Source: Alphaproteobacteria bacterium 40-19 (GTDB lineage: Bacteria > Pseudomonadota > Alphaproteobacteria > Holosporales > Holosporaceae). From it: a stretch of 64,000 nucleotides of DNA. Below, piece after piece: positions 1-8,489 of the stretch; the first letter of the stretch is position 1; every line of letters begins with the position of its first letter. The DNA lies in the NCBI GenBank assembly GCA_001898075.1, contig MKSD01000001.1, forward strand, positions 796,108 through 860,107, given 5' to 3'. The notes beneath the pieces were generated by a model. It did not search any database, was not told the DNA's origin, and saw only the letters and a program-made list of their open reading frames with translations. The position numbers and the translations under genes are program-made.

Positions 1-90
1 GATTTGGAATCCTGTGCCTGAGGCTGTACTTTTATAAATTTAGGCCACATTTTTTAGGAATGATTAATTGCTCAAAATATTAATTTTGTG

Positions 91-96
91 TTGACA
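91..96 (+). promoter_or_regulatory. candidate -35 element upstream of the repeat-protein cluster
   Basis: A perfect TTGACA lies at 91-96 in an AT-rich stretch, about 125 bases before the first hydrophilic repeat gene. No convincing -10 hexamer sits 16-18 bases downstream; the region around 109-121 is only weakly similar. It is the best promoter candidate for the cluster, but the call is weak. Confidence 0.3.
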
Positions 97-218
97 TCCA
101 AAAATCTTTATGAGAGCATACATTTGGGAAAGGAATTATACCTTGTTCCCAAAAAATCTTCAAGGGGGTAGCTTTATAGTTAGCCCAAAATCACTACCTA
201 TTACTAAATTAAGGAGGT

Positions 219-431
219 ATGAAGATGGATCAAAGAAATCAAGATGATAACAACCGTCGCTATGACGGGCAGAATGACCGGCAAAACTGTTATTCCGAAG
301 ACCGCAATGATCGCCGGTCCGATGATCAACAAAGTCGTAGGTCGGATGACTCGCGGTATAATGATCAACGAGATCGTTCATATGACGAATCGAAAAATCG
401 TCAAGACAGCAATCGCAGAGATCAACGTTAA
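219..431 (+). CDS. small hydrophilic repeat protein (unit 1)
   Basis: This 70-residue protein is almost entirely D, R, N, Q, S and Y with short degenerate repeats such as NDRQN, NDRRSDD and QRDRSYD. It has no hydrophobic segment, signal peptide or recognisable domain. A strong ribosome site (AAGGAGG, about 212-218) precedes the first start; a second ATG follows two codons later. The overlapping frame from 244 is also open for 70 codons, but it lacks its own ribosome site and does not continue the composition seen in units 2 and 3. The N-terminal M-D-Q-R-N-Q start and the composition make it a paralogue of the next two units. Function is unknown; an intrinsically disordered protein is the most likely form. 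Confidence 0.6.
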   Translation: MKMDQRNQDDNNRRYDGQNDRQNCYSEDRNDRRSDDQQSRRSDDSRYNDQRDRSYDESKNRQDSNRRDQR

Positions 432-471
432 AGACCGTAACCCCTGCAAAAATTGATTGGGAGGAATGACA

Positions 472-543
472 ATGACACGTTTTTGGAAAAAATCGGGCCT
501 TCGCTTTGGGCCAGGGACGTGGCAGAGTCTGATTTTTGTCTAA
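472..543 (+). CDS. possible 23-residue leader peptide
   Basis: An ATG at 472 is preceded by GGGAGGA (about 459-465) and opens a 23-codon frame ending in TAA at 541-543. The peptide starts MTRFWKKSGLRFG and is basic. A related stretch, with TGG-AAA and a following GGCCAAGGGCGTGGCAG block, recurs at 939-1040 before unit 3 and is in frame with it there. This could be a small peptide, a leader, or just part of a duplicated spacer. Only the ribosome site and the duplication support it. Confidence 0.25.
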   Translation: MTRFWKKSGLRFGPGTWQSLIFV

Positions 544-603
544 GAAGTTGTGGGGAGATTAAATCATAATATAAATAACGCCTAACTTAGTAGGAGATTT
601 GAA

Positions 604-901
604 AATGGACAAGAAAGATTTGAACTATAATGAGCAAGAGAATCGGGATCAACGGACTGCTCACTTTAATGAGCAAGACAACCGGTCTTCTCACTCTAAC
701 GAGAAGCAGAATCAGGATAACCGGTCTTCTCACTCTAACGAGAAGCAGAATCAGGACAACCGGTCTTCTCACTCTAACGAGAAGCAGAATCAGGATAACC
801 GGTCTTCTCACTCTAATGAGAAGCAGAATCAGGATCAACGGACTTCTAGCACTGATGAACAACACGCTCGTAAATCCCACGAGCAGAAAGATCGACGCTA
901 G
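604..901 (+). CDS. hydrophilic protein with four 13-residue repeats (unit 2)
   Basis: About 98 residues from the ATG at 604 (a TTG in the same frame at 599 is possible). A ribosome site, AGGAG, sits at about 591-595. The N-terminus M-D-K-K-D-L-N-Y-N-E-Q matches unit 3 (M-E-K-R-D-L-N-Y-N-E-Q) closely. The middle is four near-identical copies of a 13-residue unit reading SSHSNEKQNQDNR, encoded by 39-base DNA repeats. The tail ends basic (KSHEQKDRR). There is no hydrophobic core, signal peptide or known domain. It is probably disordered; function is unknown. The repeats imply copy number can change by slippage or recombination. Confidence 0.65.
682..837 (+). repeat. four tandem 39-bp coding repeats
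   Basis: Units start at 682, 721, 760 and 799, each with CCGGTCTTCTCACTCTAA followed by GAGAAGCAGAATCAGGA. Copies differ at only a few bases (GATAAC/GACAAC, AACGAG/AATGAG). The period is a multiple of three and stays in the reading frame. A degenerate fifth unit may begin at 838. Confidence 0.9.
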
Positions 902-1073
902 AGGGGGGAATCTTCACAAAAACTGATTCATCAGAACCATGGCCGCACGTCCTTGGAAAACTAGGGTTTTTGCTCTAGGCCAAGGGCGTGGCAGGACTTC
1001 ATTTTTGTGCGGGCAGCGATGGGGAGATTGTACACAGTCATATAAAATGCCTAGCTTAATTAGGAGGGGAAAA

Positions 1074-1679
1074 ATGGAAAAGAGAGATCTAAATTATAAT
1101 GAGCAGAGGGATCGGGATCAACAAGATCGCCATTCGTATGAGCAACAGGGTAGGGATCAACGAAATCGACGTGATCATAAACACCAGGATAGGGATCGAC
1201 GCGATCATGAACAGCATGATAGGGATCAAGTTACGGTGAAGGATACCAGCAGTTACTTACTGTATTCTGCTCACTCGGCCTGGAAGCGTAAGATGGATCA
1301 GTTTCTTTCGCATCATAGTCTCACTAATTCTCAGTGCATACTGCTTTTGGGTATGGGGCATTTAGGGGATCACAGTCCTGAGGTTTTGCAAAATGATTTG
1401 ACCAAAGGTGTCTGGTTTGACAGTTCGACTGCATCCCATGCCGTAAGAGCTTTGGAAGACGCGGGATTGATTTCTAGGGCTTATAAAGAGGGTGATGAGC
1501 GATCTAAAGTTGCAAAACTCACTGAAAAAGGAAAGCTTAAACTGCAAGAAGTAGAGAAGGATTTTATGAAAGGAGAATCAGAGTTCTTTGCCCCTTTAAA
1601 AAAGCGTCAAAAAGATCTGAACGAACTTTTGCGGGATCTTTTGGAAGAGTTTGAGGAAGAAAGTGGCAAGGAGTCTTGA
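1074..1679 (+). CDS. MarR-type regulator with a hydrophilic repeat N-terminus (unit 3)
   Basis: 201 residues from the ATG at 1074, chosen because TTAGGAGGGG lies just upstream and the protein then starts like unit 2; the frame is open back to 939. Residues 1-55 are charged repeats (QRDRDQQ, QGRDQRNRRD, DRDRRDHEQ). Residues 57-200 are a MarR-family winged helix domain: an N-terminal helix (SYLLYSAHSAWKRK), a recognition region near 100-135 (DSSTASHAVRALEDAGLI), a wing near 136-152 with DERSKVAKLTEKG, and a long C-terminal dimerisation helix. MarR proteins usually repress neighbouring genes and respond to small ligands. The fused disordered tail is not typical of the family. It may autoregulate this cluster (inference). 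Confidence 0.75.
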   Translation: MEKRDLNYNEQRDRDQQDRHSYEQQGRDQRNRRDHKHQDRDRRDHEQHDRDQVTVKDTSSYLLYSAHSAWKRKMDQFLSHHSLTNSQCILLLGMGHLGDHSPEVLQNDLTKGVWFDSSTASHAVRALEDAGLISRAYKEGDERSKVAKLTEKGKLKLQEVEKDFMKGESEFFAPLKKRQKDLNELLRDLLEEFEEESGKES

Positions 1680-2078
1680 AGTACTTTGTTGTAGGGACGT
1701 TGGTGAACGAATATCGCAGTGTGGGGTTTTGGGGCCGTAAGCTGTAGATACTGCAGAAAAAGTAACTTTTCTTGGCAAGCAGAGCATGCGACACTGGCGT
1801 CCTTTTATATTTGTTTGGATTTTTCTCAAGTTGTGGAGCGATCAGTTTTTGAGCTAATGGCTTTAGTTTGGTAAAAACTATCAAGTTTTTTTGTTAAGAA
1901 GGAAAGACAATAGTCAAGAAAAAGTGTTCTTAGCTTTTATGTCTTTTATCGTAGTTTATTGTGCTAACAGTACTTTCTTGTTTGCGTTTTCTTATTCGTT
2001 GTGCCCCATTAATAAAACTCTGAGGCACATAAAGTTTAGATCACGCCTTGATTGAGCCAGATTTTTCTAGGCAAAATC
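1680..2078. other. intergenic, no gene recognised
   Basis: About 400 bases lie between the MarR-type gene and the convergent cysteine desulfurase gene. An antisense frame (1564-1884) overlaps the MarR gene and has no recognisable protein features. No RNA gene or clear terminator was found. Confidence 0.5.
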
Positions 2079-3302
2079 TTAATGCGCAACCCATTGTACT
2101 GTTTTTAAATCGACGCCTTGTTCTAAGAGGTCCCACAGGGGACTCATTTCCCGCAAGCGGCGGACAGCTTGAATAATACGCTGGCAAGCTTCTTGAGCTT
2201 GTTGAGCTGTGGTATAACGACCTAAAGAAATACGCAAAGAAGTGTGTGAAAGTTCTTCGGGAACCCCTAAAGCCTTTAAAACATAAGAAGTTTCTAAGGA
2301 TTCTGAAGTACAGGCCGAGCCGGACGAGAGAGAAATTTCTTTCAATCCCATAATCAAACTTTCCCCTTCTACACCTGCAAAGCTGATATTCAAATTATCT
2401 GCTATGCGTTGGGTTTGGGACCCATTCAGATAGATTTTAGGCAGTGCGTGTTGAAGATCTGCATAAAAATCTCTTGATATTTGTCCAAGGCGGGCTTGTT
2501 CGGATTCGCGGAGCTCAGAGGCTATTTGAGCGGCTTGCCCCATCCCCACACATAAAAAGGTAGGAAGTGTGCCGGAACGTAAACCTCTTTCTTGGCCTCC
2601 TCCACTGAATAAAGGTTGCAATCGTACGCGGGGACGTCTTCGCACATAAAGGGCACCAACTCCTTTGGGTCCATAAATTTTATGTCCTGTAATACTTGCT
2701 AAGGCTAAGTTCATCTTTTTAACATCTAAAGGAATACGACCATAAGCCTGAGCGCAATCACTGTGGAAAAGAATGCTCTTTTCTTGGCACAAAGCTCCTA
2801 TTTCTTGAAGGGGTTGGATCACACCAATTTCATTATTGACGCCCATAATAGAGACCAAAATGGTTTGAGGCGTGATGGCTTTTTCCAGGTCTTGTAGATC
2901 AATTAAGCCGTCTTTTTGAACCGGTAAATAGGTGACCTGAAATCCTTTGCTTTGTAAAAAACGGCAACTTTCTAAGACGCACTTATGTTCTGTTTGGCAG
3001 GTAATCAGATGATTCTTGGAAGGAGCTTGTTCTTGAGCGTAAAAGGCAGCTCCCTTAAGAGCCAGGTTGTTTGATTCAGTCGCCCCAGAAGTAAAGATGA
3101 TTTCTCGAGTATCTGCATTTAAAGTCCTAGCAATTTGCTCGCGAGCTTTTTCTACTGCTTGTTCGCTGATCCAACCATGGCAATGGGTTCGGGCATGGGG
3201 GTTACCAAAATTCTGTGTGAGGTAAGGCATCATGGCCTCTAAGACCGCAGGATCACAAGGCGTAGTGGATTGATAATCCAGGTAAAGAGAGGTACATTCC
3301 AT
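2079..3302 (-). CDS. iscS: cysteine desulfurase (IscS/NifS family)
   Basis: Pyridoxal-phosphate enzyme that takes sulfur from cysteine for Fe-S cluster assembly and tRNA thiolation. The 407 residues match the usual IscS length of about 404. Visible landmarks: TSGATESNN near 71-79 (phosphate binding), HSDCAQ with Asp182, the PLP lysine Lys208 in TGHKIYGPKG, and the active-site Cys331 in the long flexible loop SSGSACTSES, which is the IscS-type arrangement. The start is an ATG at 3302. It stands alone here; the scaffold gene iscU is about 56 kb away at 59471 and no iscR, hscA or fdx gene is adjacent, so the isc operon has been scattered. A NifS-like role cannot be excluded from sequence alone, but the C-terminal loop favours IscS. 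Confidence 0.93.
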   Translation of the reverse strand: MECTSLYLDYQSTTPCDPAVLEAMMPYLTQNFGNPHARTHCHGWISEQAVEKAREQIARTLNADTREIIFTSGATESNNLALKGAAFYAQEQAPSKNHLITCQTEHKCVLESCRFLQSKGFQVTYLPVQKDGLIDLQDLEKAITPQTILVSIMGVNNEIGVIQPLQEIGALCQEKSILFHSDCAQAYGRIPLDVKKMNLALASITGHKIYGPKGVGALYVRRRPRVRLQPLFSGGGQERGLRSGTLPTFLCVGMGQAAQIASELRESEQARLGQISRDFYADLQHALPKIYLNGSQTQRIADNLNISFAGVEGESLIMGLKEISLSSGSACTSESLETSYVLKALGVPEELSHTSLRISLGRYTTAQQAQEACQRIIQAVRRLREMSPLWDLLEQGVDLKTVQWVAH

Positions 3303-3765
3303 AAAAACTTAAAACTGTTTTTCTTTAATTTAAAGAATATAAAGGCTTTTGTAAACAGCTTTTCTATTAAAATACCAATACACACGCATATCAAGAAGCA
3401 AAAAAACATTTTTATAAAATTGTTCGTTTCTTATATCAATAATAAAGTTTGTTTTCTGCAATAATATAAAAATACTGCATCTTGTTTTGTAATATTCAAC
3501 AATAAATCAAATAAAAATAATATTTTAACATCATTAGAATACAATAGCTAGGAATAAAAAACTAAAAAAATAATGTCTAATATCATAGATTTTGACTTTT
3601 TCAAAAAATTTAATATTATCCTGGTCATTGAAACCAAAGATTTTTTTAATTTTCAAAATTATTTTAGTTAAAAATGAGCTCTACAAAAGGCTACATTTTT
3701 GAGTTTGCAAGGAATCAGATGATAAACGAGAAAAAATCTCTAGTATCAAAAAGACGGTGTTTTTT
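3303..3765. other. very AT-rich intergenic region
   Basis: A 463-base spacer of A/T runs between two minus-strand genes. The 64-codon plus frame inside it (3270-3464) is low-complexity and overlaps the iscS start. It must hold the iscS promoter and the accA transcript end, but no specific site stands out. No RNA gene was recognised. Confidence 0.5.
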
Positions 3766-4716
3766 TTAAGATGTCAGAAATTGCCGTCCCATGGCCAGAA
3801 ATTTTTCTCGTCGATGAGTTAAAGACAAATCCTCTTTTTTACCCAAGTAAAACGCTATTTTTTCACCAATAGCATCTATGGTTGCCAAAGGACTGCGGTG
3901 GGCTCCCCCTAAAGGTTCAGGAATAATTTCATCAATAAGTCGTAGATTTTTAAGATCTTGAGCTGTTAATTTTTGTGCCAGAGCAGCCTCTTGGCGCTTT
4001 TCAGCGCTTCGCCACAAGATGGAGGCGCAGCCTTCCGGAGAGATCACTGAGTATACTGAATGTTGCAGCATTAAAATGACATTGGCTGTTGCCATCGCGA
4101 CGGCACCTCCCGAGCCTCCCTCTCCGATCACTAGACTGATAATAGGACTTTTAACTTGAAAACTGCGTTCTAAACATTGAGCGATGGCTTGGGCTTGTCC
4201 TCTTTCTTCTGCGCCAATACCTGCGTATGCTCCTGGGGTATCAACAAAAAACAAGACAGGAAAACCAAAACGATCGGCCAATTCCAATAAGCGGTAAACT
4301 TTACGGTAGCCTTCGGGGTGAGCCATTCCAAAATTGTGCTCTAAGCGGCTTTCTGTATCTTTCCCCCGTTCATGACCCATAATTATGACAGGCATTCCAC
4401 GAAAAAAACCCATGCCTGTGGAAATCGCCCGGTCTTCCCCAAAACAGCGATCTCCGGCCAAAGGGACCCACCTGTCTATCAGTCGGGCAATATAATCACA
4501 GGTTTTGGGACGTTCTGGATGTCGGGCGACCATGACCTTTTGCCAAGGGCTGAGATTTTTATAAATCTGTAGCAGAAGCTTTTCTTTTTTATTGTTCAAT
4601 CGATCTAATTCATCTCTGTCTTTCTTTTTTAAAGGAATTTGCATTCCCAACGTTTCCAGACCTCGAATTTGATCTTCAATTTCTAAATAAGGTTTTTCAA
4701 AATCTAAAATGTACAT
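3766..4716 (-). CDS. accA: acetyl-CoA carboxylase carboxyltransferase, alpha subunit
   Basis: Part of the carboxyltransferase that moves CO2 from biotin to acetyl-CoA, the first step of fatty acid synthesis; it works with AccD in the cytoplasm. The 316 residues match the family length of about 320. Family signatures include the N-terminal DFEKPYLEIEDQI, HPERPKTCDYI, the oxyanion region DTPGAYAGIGAEERGQ (many relatives have Pro after Tyr; here Ala), and EGGSGGAVA followed by the SVYSVISPEGCASILW block. It lies 90 bases downstream of the CckA-like kinase gene on the same strand and may be co-transcribed with it. accB, accC and accD are not in the window. Confidence 0.96.
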   Translation of the reverse strand: MYILDFEKPYLEIEDQIRGLETLGMQIPLKKKDRDELDRLNNKKEKLLLQIYKNLSPWQKVMVARHPERPKTCDYIARLIDRWVPLAGDRCFGEDRAISTGMGFFRGMPVIIMGHERGKDTESRLEHNFGMAHPEGYRKVYRLLELADRFGFPVLFFVDTPGAYAGIGAEERGQAQAIAQCLERSFQVKSPIISLVIGEGGSGGAVAMATANVILMLQHSVYSVISPEGCASILWRSAEKRQEAALAQKLTAQDLKNLRLIDEIIPEPLGGAHRSPLATIDAIGEKIAFYLGKKEDLSLTHRREKFLAMGRQFLTS

Positions 4717-4806
4717 GGACGCAACACTTTTTTATTTAAAGATAATAGATTTTAAAAAAAACCAAAAGCCCCGCTTGAAAGACTTGCAGTGTTTTGATGA
4801 TTCAAA

Positions 4807-7026
4807 TCAATTAAAAAGCTTTTGAATTTCTTTGACAAAGTCCGCCAGAGCAAAAGGCTTTTGTAAAAAATATACATTTTTCATAGGCAACCTTTGCCGC
4901 ACTTCGTCTTCAGGGTATCCAGAGACAAAAAGGATTTGGATTTTAGGATTCATCTTTTTAGCTTCCAAAGCCAATGTAGGACCATCAATGCCCGGCATCA
5001 TAACATCCGTGATCAGTAAATGAATGTCAGAGTTCTTTTTTAAAAGCTGCATGGCCTGGATACCATCTTGAGCCTCTAAAACTTCATAACCTTTTTCTTG
5101 CAGAACCCGAGAAGTAAATAGGCGGATGGAATCTTCATCTTCTACCAATAAAATTTTAATAAAAATAGGTTCGCTGAAAACTTCTTTAGGACTATCTTCT
5201 TTTTCCAGGGTGGCAGAAGAGCCTTGATAATGGGGGAAAAAAAGGGTAAAACTTGTGCCTTTTTGCATAGCCGTTTCTACGGTGATACCTCCTTGACACT
5301 CTTTCATCATCTGTACTGCACTGGCCAATCCTAAACCTGTCCCTTGACCAGGTTCTTTGGTGGAAAAAAAGGGATTAAAAATATGTTCTAAATGATGCGG
5401 CTCGATGCCTGTACCTGTATCGCGGACTTCTAAGGTCACATAGGGACCCGATATTAAAGTGTGTTTGATTACATCCAGAGGTTTTGGGACATGAAGGTGT
5501 TTTAAACGAAAGCCCAAAGAGCCCCCGTTAGGCATAGCGTCCCGGGCGTTAATGGCTAAGTTCAGTAAAATTTGTTCTACTTGATCCACATCTCCATAAG
5601 TAAGGCCAGGAAATCCATCCTCTTGAAATGACAGAAAAATTTTAGGTCCAATAATGCGACGAATCAAAGGAAAAAGATTTTGAACACACTGTTTTAGTGA
5701 AAAAACTTTCTTGCAAGAAGGGGTAGATTTGGAAAAATTTAAGAGCTGCTGGATTAAACGAGCCGCTCTCATGGCACTTTGTTTAATTTGACTAATATCT
5801 TTTGAAGATTGATGAGACTGGTGTCGTTGTAATAAAAGATCACAAAATCCAATAATTCCTGTCAATAAGTTATTGAAGTCATGAACAATTCCGCTGGACA
5901 GCTGTCCCAAAAGTTGGAGTTTTTGAGGATCAGCTTCTTTTCCTGTACAAGGAAGACTTTCTTCTTCAAAGGGACATAAAAGTATTAAAAAATGATCAGA
6001 GTTATGTTTACTTTGACTGGGAAAAGGGCGAATAAAAGCCAAAAATCGCTTTTTATCATGCTCTTTGAGGTGCAGAGATAGCGGCGGGAGAACCTCTAGA
6101 CCACTGCGAATTTTTTTTAAATATTCTGTCAGACAAGAAATTTCCAGAGGTTGCATCCATACACTGGGAGCTTGAGGTTCTGATAGATTCACCAACGTTT
6201 TTAATAAACAGTTACCCTGTTGCAAAAAACCATGCATATCTAAAAGACCGGCAGGAACAGGAAGCTGTTCTAAAAGCCCTAAATCTCCAGGTAAAAAAGC
6301 GCCTTCATGAGTCGGAAAAAAGAAAAAAAGACTAAGCTCTGATTTGACGTCTTCTAAAGAATGAATGTAAGAAATCCACGCTTGTTTTGTTTTAAAATGG
6401 GGTGAATTAAAAATATGGGCCTTTTTTTGTAATTCTTGCCATTGGGGCAGGCCATTGGTAAATAAGGCAGAAAAAGAAACTCCCAACCACTTTTCTAAAG
6501 GAGCTTCTAGCCATCGACCGAAGGCTTGATTCACAAAAACAATGATCCCCTCTTTATCGGTCATGCACACAGGCCACGCATAAAGGAAAAATAGTTGGTG
6601 GATAGATGAAAGTTCTGGGGATAGAGGTTTCTTGCGGGCATAAAAAAAAGTATAAGGTCCAATAAAAAACTTAGATAACAAGACACAACGGCCATTGGAC
6701 AGAACAGTGCGGCATCCCCAGGTATTTTTGGGAGTATGTATAGTGGTCAAAGGGTATAAAATCATTCTTTCTAGTCCTGCCTCTGCAGCAGTCGTATCCT
6801 TAAACCAGGGTTTGAAGAAAGAACCACGCCACAATTTTTGACCATTTTTTGCAAATACTAAAAGAAAAGAGCTGCGGTACAGTCCGTAAGCAGCACTGAC
6901 CACCAGCAGTACTGTTAAGGACCACAGGAAATCTTGGGTACAAAAAAGGGTTTCTGAAAAAAAGAAAGCAGAAACAATTAAAAGAAAGAAAAAATAAAAC
7001 AGATAGTTCAAAATCTTTTTTTTCAA
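4807..7026 (-). CDS. cckA: CckA-like hybrid sensor histidine kinase
   Basis: 739 residues. Two hydrophobic segments (about 8-26 and 35-58) anchor it in the inner membrane. A PAS-like region follows near 145-240 with VCMTDKEGIIVFVNQAFG, and a second degenerate one near 250-350. The kinase core has the CckA-style H-box GIVHDFNNLL with His382, an N-box NLAINARDAMPNGG (about 489-502), and G-boxes DTGTG and GTGLGL. A receiver domain ends the protein with acidic residues at 629-631, Asp674 as phosphate acceptor (TDVMMPG) and a late Lys (LQKPFA). The order TM-PAS-HisKA-HATPase-REC is that of CckA, which controls CtrA through ChpT in alphaproteobacteria. ChpT, CtrA and DivL are not seen here, so the CckA name rests on architecture. 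Confidence 0.85.
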   Translation of the reverse strand: MKKKILNYLFYFFFLLIVSAFFFSETLFCTQDFLWSLTVLLVVSAAYGLYRSSFLLVFAKNGQKLWRGSFFKPWFKDTTAAEAGLERMILYPLTTIHTPKNTWGCRTVLSNGRCVLLSKFFIGPYTFFYARKKPLSPELSSIHQLFFLYAWPVCMTDKEGIIVFVNQAFGRWLEAPLEKWLGVSFSALFTNGLPQWQELQKKAHIFNSPHFKTKQAWISYIHSLEDVKSELSLFFFFPTHEGAFLPGDLGLLEQLPVPAGLLDMHGFLQQGNCLLKTLVNLSEPQAPSVWMQPLEISCLTEYLKKIRSGLEVLPPLSLHLKEHDKKRFLAFIRPFPSQSKHNSDHFLILLCPFEEESLPCTGKEADPQKLQLLGQLSSGIVHDFNNLLTGIIGFCDLLLQRHQSHQSSKDISQIKQSAMRAARLIQQLLNFSKSTPSCKKVFSLKQCVQNLFPLIRRIIGPKIFLSFQEDGFPGLTYGDVDQVEQILLNLAINARDAMPNGGSLGFRLKHLHVPKPLDVIKHTLISGPYVTLEVRDTGTGIEPHHLEHIFNPFFSTKEPGQGTGLGLASAVQMMKECQGGITVETAMQKGTSFTLFFPHYQGSSATLEKEDSPKEVFSEPIFIKILLVEDEDSIRLFTSRVLQEKGYEVLEAQDGIQAMQLLKKNSDIHLLITDVMMPGIDGPTLALEAKKMNPKIQILFVSGYPEDEVRQRLPMKNVYFLQKPFALADFVKEIQKLFN

Positions 7027-7212
7027 GAAACAAAAAATAAAATCACGTCACTTATTACTATTGTCGCTGATTTTTTTTATAGGTGCAAGAAAGTCAAGAG
7101 AATTGTGGAAAGAAAGGCTCTGTTTTTTCTATTCTTTTTAAGAAAGTGTTGTTCTGATTTGGTGAGAATGAAATATTTTGTTAGGATAAAAAAAGATTTA
7201 CAGTAAAAGCCT

Positions 7213-7836
7213 ATGATCGCCTATCTTCAAGGATATTTATTAAGCCGCCAAAAAGATGCGGTGGTGTTGGTGATGCCGCAGGGAGTGGGATATCAGATTT
7301 ATGTTTCGGGGCATACGTTGCAAGCCTGGCAGCATTATTCTTGTGCTCAGCCCCCTGTGTCTTTTTCCCAAGAGCTTCTTTTTCTGTGGATTCATGAAGA
7401 GGTGAGAGAGGGACAGGTTTTTTTATACGGCTTTAGTTCTTGTCAAGAACAAGAGTGGTTTCGGTTTTTGATTCAAGTCCCGGGTCTTGGACCTAAAATT
7501 GCCTTGAATATTTTATCTGCATTTTCTTTTGGGTTACTTCAAAGCGCTATTGTTGCTAAAGATGTTAAAATGTTCCAAACGGTTTCTGGGGTGGGGACCA
7601 AACTGGCAACACGCATTGTTCATGACTTGAGTTTGAAGACTCTACCTCTGGGGACCGAACAGTCTCTTCCTGTTTTAGAAGGGGCAGAGGATTTGGTTCG
7701 AGGATTATTTATCTTAGGCTATTCCCAGGCTCAGGCTTACCAAGCGGTGTTAAAAGCGCAGGAGGCCCTATCAGGGGCTTCCTTGGAAGAGCGGATGGCT
7801 TTTTGTTTAAGAGAGCTAGGAAAAGGCCTTTTTTAA
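7213..7836 (+). CDS. ruvA: Holliday junction helicase subunit RuvA
   Basis: RuvA binds four-way DNA junctions and loads the RuvB motor for branch migration. The 207 residues begin with the typical OB-fold start MIAYLQGYL. A helix-hairpin-helix region follows (VPGLGPKIALNILSAF and VSGVGTKLATRIVHDL), then a flexible linker and a C-terminal RuvB-binding domain (GLFILGYSQAQAYQAVLKA). It is divergent from the kinase gene upstream. Its usual partners ruvC and ruvB are not adjacent: 650 bases without a gene follow it. Confidence 0.92.
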   Translation: MIAYLQGYLLSRQKDAVVLVMPQGVGYQIYVSGHTLQAWQHYSCAQPPVSFSQELLFLWIHEEVREGQVFLYGFSSCQEQEWFRFLIQVPGLGPKIALNILSAFSFGLLQSAIVAKDVKMFQTVSGVGTKLATRIVHDLSLKTLPLGTEQSLPVLEGAEDLVRGLFILGYSQAQAYQAVLKAQEALSGASLEERMAFCLRELGKGLF

Positions 7837-8489
7837 AATTTTGATCTATGAGAATAAAGGTATCAAGCGCCGCACAGCGCTAGGGTTTATTGTCATTGTT
7901 GTTTGGGCACAACCAGCGCTTAAAAAGCATTTTTGTACGCTCTAAAGGATCTGGATTATTTAATGGAACGACGGCTTACATAGACGTGCTATAACACGTT
8001 TATCGATGGAAAATGTCTTAACAACCTGTTCCGTTATTCCTTACATGTTTAAAGTTTCAGGCAATAGAAAACATGTGGGATCACATTTTTTGATATTTTC
8101 TTTAAAATTTTCCAACTTTACCTTGTTGTTTAATAAGATCAACAAAATCTCTTGCTTTATGTATGTATTTTCTTTAACAACTCAGTGTAAGGGATTGTGT
8201 CTTTGTCCGCGTGCACGGCATTGATGAATAAAAAAAGCAAAGAGAAGTTCAGACTTTTTAAACATAAGTATTCCTCAAAAATTCTAGTAACCTTTAAGAA
8301 TTTAAAAGAACAATCTCCTATAAGTAAGGTTGTGTGAAAGCAATTTTAATAAAGAATTTAGAGCTAAATGACTTACTGAAAACCATCTCACTTTAGGTAA
8401 GCAAGGATGTTTTTAAGAAAAACTATTGAGGATAAAAAAAATTTACTCTTGGCTTCAAAAAGAATTATAATAATCCTCGAGTTAATAAT
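7837..8489. other. long intergenic region, nothing recognised
   Basis: 653 bases between ruvA and dapD. The only plus frame of note (8006-8224) has no homologous look, no ribosome site and an odd Phe/Lys/Cys-rich composition. A short hairpin (AGCGC/GCGCT near 7865-7880) follows ruvA but lacks a T run. I looked for ruvB remnants, a transposase fragment and small RNAs and could support none. Confidence 0.5.

Noticed and set aside
244-456. Alternative 70-codon frame overlapping unit 1
   Set aside because: No ribosome site; the composition of frame 219 continues in the paralogous units, this one does not.
682-837. Direct repeats that could be taken for a CRISPR array
   Set aside because: The 39-base units are contiguous without spacers, stay in frame and encode one protein.
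1564-1884. 106-codon minus frame
   Set aside because: Antisense to the end of the MarR-type gene with no domain or ribosome site.
7860-8000. Possible insertion-sequence or ruvB remnant
   Set aside because: Translations of both strands gave no coherent transposase or RuvB motifs and no inverted repeats were seen.
8006-8224. 72-codon open frame after ruvA
   Set aside because: No ribosome site, unnatural Phe/Cys composition and no neighbour coupling; treated as chance.
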